NCBI GenBank assembly: GCA_016286385.1
Contig: JAEESO010000007.1
Location: 1 to 64,000 of the forward strand
Direction: 5' to 3'
Source: Bacteroidales bacterium
GTDB taxonomy: Bacteria > Bacteroidota > Bacteroidia > Bacteroidales > UBA932
DNA: 64,000 nt
Below are positions 57,414 through 64,000 of the stretch, piece after piece; position 1 is the stretch's first letter, and each line of letters opens with the position of its first letter. A program made the position numbers and the translations under genes. The notes under the pieces were generated by a model, which was given only the letters and a program-made list of their open reading frames with translations, ran no database searches and was not told the DNA's origin.

Positions 57414-59863
57414 TGGGACTGTTCACTAAATACCTGGACCGCATGAGTGAAAGGAAGCGGGAGGGCATCCGCCTTGCGGGGATAGCCCTCGTGCTGCTTT
57501 TTACCGTTATCCTGACCGTTTCCGTCACTTCCTATGTCTTCACCTGGAAGCAGGACCAGAGCGTGGCATCGGCCCCTGCAGGCACGCAGGTCGCCAATGC
57601 CGCTGCAGAGACAGGTTTTTCACTTGGGAAGTTCCTTGTGACGGATAGTTTCGGCCTTGCCGCATTCTGCATTGTGGCTTTCTTCTTTGCCTGGAGCGTA
57701 AAGCTGGTGAAGCCGGGAATCAATATGAGTCTCCGTAAATGGTTCTACGGCATGCTCACCCTGAGTTTTCTCCTATCATGGATACTGGCCTTGACCGGCA
57801 TGCTTGCGGGCTGGGATACCCTCTTTGGAGGCGGTCTTGGAGGTAGGGCAGCGCAGGCTGTAGTGGGCTTCTCCGTTGCAAAACTAGGTGAGTTTATAAC
57901 TATTCCCATCCTCCTTGTACTTCTTGGCATCTGGCTATATTGCATGAGCAGCCGCTTTGCAGATTTCATGATGGGCAAGAAGCCGGAAAGGAATCCGGAC
58001 GAAGAACCCGTGGAAGAACCTCAGGTACAGGTTGCGCCTGTGACTGCGGCCGGTTTTGTGACCTCTGATACATCGGCCCCCTCGGAACCTGAGAAGGAGA
58101 AAAAGCCACGTAGGCCACTTTTCAAAAAGAAGAATCCGGAAGAGATTGCCGGTCAGGCCGGCAATGACGGGAAAGTTGGCAATGACGGAAATGCCGGTGA
58201 AGCCTCAACAGGGGAGGAGAACGGCATTAACGTGGTTACGGACGACACCCTTGAACAGGAGGTGAAAGAACCCCTGAAGCCCATTGACAACCGTCTGGAC
58301 CCGCCGGATGGCCTTCCAAAGTACAAGGTCCCTTCCCTCAATATCCTTGGAGACCATCTGTATGGCCGCCATGAGGTGTCCCAGGACGAACTCAGCCGCA
58401 ACAACAATAAAATCCGCGCAACCCTTGCAAGTTACCGCATCCAGGTGCGTGACGTCACTGCCATCGTAGGCCCTACGGTAACCCTCTATAAGGTTTATCC
58501 GGCTCCGGGCGTGAAGATTGCGGCCATCAAGCAGCTCCAGGAAGATATCGGCATATCCCTTAATGCAAAGGGCGTCCGTATCACCACTCTATCGGATTCA
58601 GTTGGCATTGAGGTTGCCAATGACAAAGCCTCCATTGTGCCCCTGAAGTCACTGCTCAACGACGCAGCGTTCCGTGAATCCAAGGCGGAACTCCCCGTTG
58701 CAATAGGCTACACCATTTCCCAGCAGGTGAAGGTCTTTGACCTGGCCGATGCCCCGCACCTCCTGGTTGCCGGTGCCACCAAGCAGGGTAAGTCCGTGGG
58801 CCTGAACGTAATTGTGGCATCGCTTCTGTACTCCAAGCATCCCTCGGAGCTCAAGTTTGTGTTTGTGGACCCCAAGATGGTGGAATTCTCCTCCTACGCA
58901 AGCCTGCTGCACCACTATCTTGCCGTGTTGCCCAATGCCGGCAGCGAGCAGGATGAGAAGGACCATGCCATTGTGAAAAACGCCAAAGACGCGGCTGCGG
59001 TGCTCCAGTCCCTGTGCGTAGAGATGGATTCCCGCTATGAACTGCTCTCCAAGGGCCTTGTGAACAATATCAAGCTCTATAACAACAAATGGAAGGAGCA
59101 TCACCTCAGGGCCGATGAAGGACATCACTTCCTTCCTTACATAGTAACGGTGATAGATGAGTACGCAGACCTTACGATGTCTGTTGGTGCCGGACCTGAA
59201 TCCAAGGCCCTGGCGCGCTCCATCACTACTTCCGTCATCCGTCTTGCCCAGAAGGGACGTGCCGCAGGTCTTCATGTGATCCTGGCTACACAGCGTCCTA
59301 CTGTAGATGTGATTACCGGCCTTATCAAGGCCAACTTCCCCATGAGAATAGCCTTCAGGGTTACCTCCCGCATAGATTCCGCCACCATCCTGGACCAGCC
59401 AGGAGCAGACAAGCTGATTGGCCGCGGAGACATGCTCCTTTACAGCGGCGTAGAGATGGAGCGTGTACAGTGCGCATTCATCTCCAACGATGAGATTGTG
59501 GATCTTACCAATGCAGTTGGGGAGCAGATAGGCTTCCAGAAGAGTTATAATACGCCGTACTATCTGCCGGAACCTCCCGCCGCAGACGGAAGTGACGGCT
59601 CAGACGGTGGAATGGTGGACATGAAGCAGCTTGATGAGCGCTTTGAGGAAGCCGCCCGTATGATAGTAATCAATCAAAGAGGCTCTACTTCAGACCTTCA
59701 GCGCCGTCTTGGCATGGGATATGCAAAAGCAGGTAGAGTGATGGACCAGCTTGAAGCCGCCGGCATCGTGGGCCCGCAGAACGGGGCCAAGCCGCGTGAG
59801 GTTCTTGTGAAGGACATCGCAGAACTTGAAGAAAAACTTGCACATTTCATGCAACAGCAATGA
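57413..59863 (+). CDS. ftsK: FtsK/SpoIIIE DNA translocase
   Basis: 816 aa. Four N-terminal membrane segments (to about 185), a short charged linker with a Gly/Asn-Asp-rich part (AGNDGKVGNDGNAGE), the alpha domain, the RecA-like motor with Walker A GATKQGKS (Lys460) and Walker B VTVIDEYAD, and a C-terminal winged-helix gamma domain (STSDLQRRLGMGYAKAGRVMDQLEAAGIVGP) that reads orientation motifs. It clears chromosomes from the division septum and activates XerCD. Its gamma motif target in this phylum is of interest given the abundant 7-mer, though that 7-mer shows no strand bias. Overlaps the lolA-like gene by four bases. Confidence 0.95.
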   Translation: MGLFTKYLDRMSERKREGIRLAGIALVLLFTVILTVSVTSYVFTWKQDQSVASAPAGTQVANAAAETGFSLGKFLVTDSFGLAAFCIVAFFFAWSVKLVKPGINMSLRKWFYGMLTLSFLLSWILALTGMLAGWDTLFGGGLGGRAAQAVVGFSVAKLGEFITIPILLVLLGIWLYCMSSRFADFMMGKKPERNPDEEPVEEPQVQVAPVTAAGFVTSDTSAPSEPEKEKKPRRPLFKKKNPEEIAGQAGNDGKVGNDGNAGEASTGEENGINVVTDDTLEQEVKEPLKPIDNRLDPPDGLPKYKVPSLNILGDHLYGRHEVSQDELSRNNNKIRATLASYRIQVRDVTAIVGPTVTLYKVYPAPGVKIAAIKQLQEDIGISLNAKGVRITTLSDSVGIEVANDKASIVPLKSLLNDAAFRESKAELPVAIGYTISQQVKVFDLADAPHLLVAGATKQGKSVGLNVIVASLLYSKHPSELKFVFVDPKMVEFSSYASLLHHYLAVLPNAGSEQDEKDHAIVKNAKDAAAVLQSLCVEMDSRYELLSKGLVNNIKLYNNKWKEHHLRADEGHHFLPYIVTVIDEYADLTMSVGAGPESKALARSITTSVIRLAQKGRAAGLHVILATQRPTVDVITGLIKANFPMRIAFRVTSRIDSATILDQPGADKLIGRGDMLLYSGVEMERVQCAFISNDEIVDLTNAVGEQIGFQKSYNTPYYLPEPPAADGSDGSDGGMVDMKQLDERFEEAARMIVINQRGSTSDLQRRLGMGYAKAGRVMDQLEAAGIVGPQNGAKPREVLVKDIAELEEKLAHFMQQQ

Positions 59864-60390
59864 GACGCCTTGTTCTTACAGCCATATCCCTATTAGTCTG
59901 TGCGCTTTCTAACGCACAGGGGGTAAGCATCCCTCAGCTTGACCGTGCGGCAGGAAAGAGGGTCAGTTTCCACTATGAGTACAACCTTTCAAAGGACGGC
60001 GGAGCCTTTTCCAAGGTCACGGAAGGGGATGTCCTTGTAGAGGACAATGCCTACAGGCTGGATGGCCTTGGCCTCACCATAGTTTGTGACGGCGTAACCC
60101 GCTGGACCTATGACCCTTCGGCAGGGGAGGTAGTAATAGAAAGTGCGGAGCAGGATAACATCCTCACAAATCCCGCTCTCCTTATCAGTTCCTACCGCGG
60201 CTATGGGAATGCGCTTCACGTGAAAGGCGGCTCCAGGGACAGCCTGGACGTTGTCTATGACGTTGACGATGACGTAAAGGCGCGTTTTGTCCTCAAGGGC
60301 ATAATCTATGGTGAGCAGAAAGGAAAAAGCGACTTCACTTTTGATGTGACGTCGCTTCCTGAGAATTCTGTGATAACGGATTTACGTTAA
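59860..60390 (+). CDS. LolA-like periplasmic lipoprotein carrier, ftsK-linked
   Basis: 176 aa with a signal peptide (about 1-19, ending SNAQ). Beta-rich LolA-family domain: FHYEYNLSKDGGAFSKVTEGDVLVEDNAYRLDGLGLTIVCDGVTRWTYDPSAGEVVIE. It lies directly after ftsK with an ATGA overlap, an arrangement well known in Bacteroidota and in proteobacterial ftsK-lolA. It is more likely the principal LolA than the copy at 6064. The 3' end overlaps the convergent FISUMP gene by four bases. Confidence 0.82.
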   Translation: MRRLVLTAISLLVCALSNAQGVSIPQLDRAAGKRVSFHYEYNLSKDGGAFSKVTEGDVLVEDNAYRLDGLGLTIVCDGVTRWTYDPSAGEVVIESAEQDNILTNPALLISSYRGYGNALHVKGGSRDSLDVVYDVDDDVKARFVLKGIIYGEQKGKSDFTFDVTSLPENSVITDLR

Positions 60391-61304
60391 TTCTTCACAC
60401 ATCTTACGCTGAGGGCAAGGGAGGTTTTGCTTCCGTTGCCCTTCATTATTTCAGGGTTGTCATAGAGGATGTAGCGGAACTGGGCCATATCTTCACCTGA
60501 GGCGGAGTCTGATGCCGTCCAGAAAGCTGCCATCTCTCCGTAGCGACGGAATCTGTCCGTACTTGCAGTAGTGTCAAGATAACCCACGGGCATTGCGTTG
60601 AAACCGGTTGCGTTGGTGATGTCCTGGCCGATGGCTGGTTCCCACATGCGGTTGTCAAGGAACTTTGCAGGAGCCATTAGCTCTCCGGCGTCTGTTCCAA
60701 GGGCATCCCATTCTGCAGCGGTGGGAAGGTGCCAGCCGTCAGGGCAGATGGTCTGGGCTTCATCCCATGTGTAGAACTTGCCGAATACGGTGTCTACCAC
60801 GCTGGAGTTCTTGTAGGAGAAGCCAAAATCCGCATCATGCATATTGAATGCCGACCACTCCTTTCCGCCGATAGTTGCGGTTGGAGCGGAACCCGTGCCA
60901 GATAGGGCATCGATAGGGTCAATGGCCTTGAAGGAGGTTACGATGCTTGAGTTATAAAAACCGTTTGCAAAGGCATAGCATGCGACCTGGTAGTTTCCAA
61001 GGGAGTCTATGCGGTACTTGAATTCAGGATTCTCTGTCTTTATATCCCTTGAAAGGGTATCCTTCTTTGCCGAATTCACCTGCCAGTACAGGCCGATGAC
61101 CTTGGGCATTGAGCCCTTTGACGCTGATATCTGAGATGTTGCGGCATGGAAAACCAGCTCATCTCCCACGGCTACGTAAGGGACGGCCTCATTGATGGTG
61201 AGACCCTGTAGGGAGGGAGTGTTGTCTGTTGCTTCTGTTTTCTTGCAGGCGGGAAGGGAAAGGATGCCGGAAAGGATAACGGTGAATAGTATGGTTTTTC
61301 TCAT
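60387..61304 (-). CDS. FISUMP-domain lipoprotein
   Basis: 305 aa. Lipobox LPAC (Cys20). The middle (about 30-130) looks like an Ig/PKD-type sandwich (QGLTINEAVPYVAVGDELVFHAAT, YRIDSLGNYQVACYAFANGF). The C-terminal part (about 145-305) is the Fibrobacter-succinogenes-major-paralogous (FISUMP) domain with FYTWDEAQTICPDGWHLPTAAEWDAL and SLALSVRCVKN. Such proteins are surface lipoproteins of unknown binding function. Divergent from apbE through a degenerate 12-bp promoter module. Confidence 0.85.
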   Translation of the reverse strand: MRKTILFTVILSGILSLPACKKTEATDNTPSLQGLTINEAVPYVAVGDELVFHAATSQISASKGSMPKVIGLYWQVNSAKKDTLSRDIKTENPEFKYRIDSLGNYQVACYAFANGFYNSSIVTSFKAIDPIDALSGTGSAPTATIGGKEWSAFNMHDADFGFSYKNSSVVDTVFGKFYTWDEAQTICPDGWHLPTAAEWDALGTDAGELMAPAKFLDNRMWEPAIGQDITNATGFNAMPVGYLDTTASTDRFRRYGEMAAFWTASDSASGEDMAQFRYILYDNPEIMKGNGSKTSLALSVRCVKN

Positions 61305-61323
61305 TGTCTCAATATAATTGACG

Positions 61324-61351
61324 CAAATATCGTGATTTTTTTGTAATATTG
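61324..61351. promoter_or_regulatory. Bidirectional promoter module, degenerate (FISUMP / apbE)
   Basis: CAAATATC (minus GATATTTG) and TAATATTG (plus) each differ by one base from TAnnTTTG but keep exactly 12 bp between boxes. Gaps to starts are 19 nt (FISUMP) and 10 nt (apbE). Confidence 0.5.
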
Positions 61352-61361
61352 CGCAAATATC

Positions 61362-62381
61362 ATGCTATATAATTTGAGAAAAGTCCTGTCCATACTGGGT
61401 GCCATGCTGGCCATAATCTCCTGCGGTGAACGTGGCCGATATGTCCAGATTACGGGCGTTGCCCAGTCTGTGAATTACTCCGTAAAGTTCAATATAAACG
61501 GGGTCGATGTGCCTGTGGACCAGATAAGGGACAGTGTGGATGCAATCCTCTCAAATATTGATTACTCCCTTTCCGGGTATAACAAGGAGTCCCTCCTGTC
61601 ACGTTTCAATGCCGGAGAAGTTATCAGGCCCAATGACCTTTTCATTGAGATGTACGGCATTGGATACAACATGTGGGAACGCTCCGGGGGCGCCGTGGAC
61701 TGTGCCGCCGGCCCTCTTTTCGATTCCTGGGGATTCGGCTTCCGCAGCAGTTCTTTCCCAACGGATGAGGAAATCTCCGCGCTCCTTGGAAAAATCGGCC
61801 AGAAAAATCTCCCTAAAGAGCTTCCAATTGCCCCTGACGGCACTTTGGATCCCGCATCCATGGGTAATCCCAAACTCAATTACAATGCAATTGCGCAGGG
61901 CTATACCTCAGATGTGATTGCCCGCTATCTCTATAGTCTTGGTGTGAAGGACATGCTTGTTGACATCGGAGAAATCTGGTGCGACGGCCTCAATCCCTCA
62001 GGTGAGCCTTGGGCTGTTGGAGTAGACCGTCCTTCTGGGGAAGAGCTTAAGGATGTCTGGACATCGGAGGGGAAACCTGCCGGAATCACTACTTCAGGCA
62101 ACTACCGCAAATTCTTTGTCCGTGACGGGAAGAAGTACTCCCACACCATCAATCCTGTCACCGGATACCCCGTAGAGCACAGTCTTCTAAGTGCAACGGT
62201 AGTATCCAAGGTGAGTTCAGCAGAGTCCGATGCCATAGCCACCTGGTGCATGGTGGTTGGGCTTGAGAAGGCTCAGGAGATAATTCTTGGGGATTCCCGG
62301 CTTGAAGGATATCTTACTTATGCCGATGAAAACGGTGATACGAAAGAATGGATGTCTCCGGGATTCCGGCTCAGGAACTGA
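61362..62381 (+). CDS. apbE: FAD:protein FMN transferase (ApbE family), lipoprotein
   Basis: 339 aa. Lipobox IISC (Cys21). GWEN-like and ApbE motifs: DYSLSGYNKESLLSRFNAG, NYNAIAQGYTSDVIARYL (flavin-binding), DIGE, and KKYSHTINPVTGYPVEHSLLSATVV with the conserved His and Asp residues binding magnesium. The enzyme attaches FMN to threonine in periplasmic subunits of Rnf/Nqr complexes. Those subunits are not in the window. The 3' end overlaps the convergent comEC-like gene by 11 bp. Confidence 0.92.
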   Translation: MLYNLRKVLSILGAMLAIISCGERGRYVQITGVAQSVNYSVKFNINGVDVPVDQIRDSVDAILSNIDYSLSGYNKESLLSRFNAGEVIRPNDLFIEMYGIGYNMWERSGGAVDCAAGPLFDSWGFGFRSSSFPTDEEISALLGKIGQKNLPKELPIAPDGTLDPASMGNPKLNYNAIAQGYTSDVIARYLYSLGVKDMLVDIGEIWCDGLNPSGEPWAVGVDRPSGEELKDVWTSEGKPAGITTSGNYRKFFVRDGKKYSHTINPVTGYPVEHSLLSATVVSKVSSAESDAIATWCMVVGLEKAQEIILGDSRLEGYLTYADENGDTKEWMSPGFRLRN

Positions 62382-63441
62382 TTACGGTTAAAACCCATAC
62401 AAGCAGGCGGCTCAGGCCGTCTGTTATTGTTATAAGCATGCCCGGACACCATCCAAGGCCGGAGAGGGCTATGGTTATGACGGCAACCCACATGAGCACA
62501 GTCACTATAGGTATGGCCATTAGGTTGGTAAGGAGGAAGTGCCTGGGGAAAGTGCCGAACTTGATCCAGGCAAGGGGGCCGGTGAAGAGTTGGCAGGAGA
62601 TTGCGATGGCGGCCATCTGCCAGATTCTCCGTATGGGGTTGAATCTGGAGCCTTCAGGGTACCACTTTTCAAGGACCGGGTAAAGGAGCACAATTCCAGC
62701 CATGGCAAGGTATGAGAGCTGGAATCCAAGGCTCCGTATGACGCCGGGATTGATCACGAGCTGGATAAGAAGTGCAAGGCACAGCACCCTGGAAGGCTTC
62801 CGGCGCCTTCCGGAGAGGGTGCATATCTCTCCAATAAGAATAAAGAGGAATGCCCTGACTATTGACGGTCCGGCTCCGGTCATGATCGTGAACCAGGCGG
62901 CAGCAGTAACCACGATGATTGCCCTGGCCCATTTTGCCGCCCGGGATTTGCCAAGGGGCAGGGTGAGCTTGTCAAATATAAGGTACAGTATGCCCATATG
63001 CAGCCCTGAGAGGGCCAGGATATGGGATGCCCCGCTACCCCTGAACGCCTGGACGGTTTCCCGGCTGAGGCCGCTTTTATCTCCTGTGAGAAGGGCCGTG
63101 AGAAGGGGAGAGGTTACATCGGCCTTGAAAGGGATGCGGGAAATGAGAGCCTTCAACTTAAGGGCCGATTCCAGGGCTATGCCCTCCAGGAAAGAGCCTT
63201 CTCCATGAAATGGAATGGCCGATGCCGATACGAATACTCCAAGAGAGAGGAAAGCAAGCAGGAGGATGGGAGGACCGGCCTTGATGCGGCGAAGCGCCGG
63301 GCCGCAGAAAACGGGGACTGAGACTATTGGAAGGAGGATTGCAGGAAGGATCCACGGCGAGTTCTGGGAAACAACCGCCCCCACTGCCACTCCCGCTGTG
63401 AACATTACCGACAGCGCCTCTATGCTTTTCGCCTCAGCCAT
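62371..63441 (-). CDS. Minimal ComEC/Rec2 competence-domain membrane protein
   Basis: 356 aa from ATG 63441 (MAEAKSIEAL); an in-frame TTG at 63456 lies in the promoter box. The competence domain is clear: LLTALLTGDKSGLSRETVQAFRGSGASHILALSGLHMGILY, GAGPSIVRAFLF and FQLSYLAMAGIVLLYPVLEKW. The N-terminal OB-fold region is reduced to about 90 residues and the C-terminal metallo-beta-lactamase domain found in long ComEC proteins is absent. The protein forms the inner-membrane channel for single-stranded DNA uptake in competent bacteria. Whether this strain takes up DNA is unknown, but the abundant 7-mer in the window makes the question relevant. Confidence 0.85.
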   Translation of the reverse strand: MAEAKSIEALSVMFTAGVAVGAVVSQNSPWILPAILLPIVSVPVFCGPALRRIKAGPPILLLAFLSLGVFVSASAIPFHGEGSFLEGIALESALKLKALISRIPFKADVTSPLLTALLTGDKSGLSRETVQAFRGSGASHILALSGLHMGILYLIFDKLTLPLGKSRAAKWARAIIVVTAAAWFTIMTGAGPSIVRAFLFILIGEICTLSGRRRKPSRVLCLALLIQLVINPGVIRSLGFQLSYLAMAGIVLLYPVLEKWYPEGSRFNPIRRIWQMAAIAISCQLFTGPLAWIKFGTFPRHFLLTNLMAIPIVTVLMWVAVITIALSGLGWCPGMLITITDGLSRLLVWVLTVISS

Positions 63442-63444
63442 ATG

Positions 63445-63472
63445 CGAAATTAGCAATTATTTCGTATATTTG
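63445..63472. promoter_or_regulatory. Bidirectional promoter module (comEC / ackA)
   Basis: CGAAATTA (minus TAATTTCG, one mismatch) and TATATTTG (plus) are separated by exactly 12 bp. Gaps to starts are 3 nt (comEC) and 40 nt (ackA). Confidence 0.55.
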
Positions 63473-63512
63473 CATGGATATAGTGAAAATAAAACTAAAC
63501 CACAATAAACAT

Positions 63513-64000
63513 ATGATCATTCTAGTTATCAACTGCGGCAGCTCTTCCATCAAGTATCAGCTTCTGGACATGAAGAGCGACGACGTCTTTGATGTCATTG
63601 CCAAAGGTATCGCAGAGAAAATCGGCCTTCCCGCCGGTATCCTGCAGTACGCTCCCGCCGGTAAGGATAAAATTGTCACGGACATTCCCATTCCGGACCA
63701 CAAAGTGGGTATGCAGCTCATCCTCGCTGCCCTCATAGATCCTAAGACCGGCGTTCTGAAGTCCCTTGAGGACATTGAGGCCGTAGGTCACCGTATAGTG
63801 CAGGGCGGTGATTTCTTCTCAGGTTCAGTCCTTGTCAACGACGACGTCCTCTCAAAGATTGAATTCTGCGCAGATTTCGCCCCACTTCACAACCCCGCCC
63901 ACCTTCTGGGTATCAGGGCCATGCAGGATGCACTTCCTACGGTCCCTCAGGTTGTAACCTTCGATACAGCATTCCACCAGACCATGCCGTCATACGCTTA
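63513..64000 (+). CDS. ackA: Acetate kinase (3' end outside window)
   Basis: The first 162 codons are present. The start MIILVINCGSSSIKYQLLD carries the phosphate-binding NCGSSSIK motif of the ASKHA acetate kinases. VGHRIVQGGDFFSGSVLV and FAPLHNPAHLLGIRAM follow, with substrate-binding Arg in GHRIVQGG and the HNP motif; FDTAFHQTMP is present at the end. It converts acetyl phosphate and ADP to acetate and ATP in fermentation. A pta gene would be expected next to it, outside the window. The 40-nt leader is among the longest here. Confidence 0.95.
   Translation, partial: MIILVINCGSSSIKYQLLDMKSDDVFDVIAKGIAEKIGLPAGILQYAPAGKDKIVTDIPIPDHKVGMQLILAALIDPKTGVLKSLEDIEAVGHRIVQGGDFFSGSVLVNDDVLSKIEFCADFAPLHNPAHLLGIRAMQDALPTVPQVVTFDTAFHQTMPSYA

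Noticed and set aside
58649..59275. 208-codon minus-strand open frame inside ftsK
   Set aside because: Covers the conserved FtsK motor in the opposite strand; not a gene.

Overview
The window looks like chromosomal DNA of a Bacteroidota member, order Bacteroidales. Most start-adjacent promoters carry the Bacteroides-type -7 box TAnnTTTG rather than a sigma-70 -10 box. Shine-Dalgarno sequences are almost absent, many exported proteins are lipoproteins, and several families are Bacteroidota-typical (DUF5686, DUF4290, DUF5715, GH97, FISUMP, TPR-LuxR hybrids). I cannot name a genus. Base composition looks moderate, roughly half GC.

Layout. 1-2864 is the end of a carbohydrate-use cluster: a GH97 glycosidase running in from the left, an SGNH esterase and a cut-off aldose 1-epimerase. 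2951-5776 holds an AAA/DUF4143 ATPase, four helically phased repeats and a tyrosine recombinase. It ends at a tRNA 3'-end fragment with its terminator (5911-5975), which I read as the right attachment site of a genomic island whose left end lies outside the window. 6064-15113 is housekeeping: LolA-like protein, alkaline phosphatase, nucleoside transporter, tgt-lptG-dut-murF, PAP2 and obgE. 15186-18892 is accessory: tandem hairpin repeats, a solo LuxR-type DNA-binding protein, three lipoproteins and a membrane-tethered TPR/LuxR regulator. Then follow mutT and a DUF1016 nuclease, and a glycine cleavage operon (ureohydrolase-like, gcvT, gcvH, gcvPA, gcvPB) leading into a SEC-C protein and trmO.

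27522-33109 is a minus-strand membrane/lipid operon: CDP-alcohol transferase, acyltransferase, SDR, DUF5686 outer-membrane protein and AraC regulator. 33175-38871 holds a DUF5715 protein, a candidate small RNA, DUF1295, the divergent threonine-to-glycine pair tdh/kbl and a C1 peptidase. 38880-44378 is a six-gene minus operon headed by tyrS-rbfA. 44449-49680 has an M16 peptidase and an NfeD/flotillin/XRE operon. 49793-52554 has umuC-umuD divergent from manC. Two tRNA-Lys genes follow, then a DjlA-like protein, a RecB/AddA-type helicase-nuclease, DUF4290, ftsK and a second lolA-like gene. The window closes with a FISUMP lipoprotein, apbE, a minimal comEC and the start of ackA.

The strongest unexplained signals are genome-scale. 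The 7-mer ATCGGCC/GGCCGAT occurs about 110 times by eye, where composition predicts under ten. Five divergent gene pairs share a bidirectional promoter module with exactly 12 bp between back-to-back -7 boxes. Ten genes have the -7 box ending only 4-7 nt before the start codon, predicting nearly leaderless mRNAs. Other signals are a candidate ~113-nt small RNA with promoter and terminator, a GC-rich repeat placed 17-18 nt behind two tRNA terminators, and tRNA terminators whose stem uses the tRNA acceptor strand.
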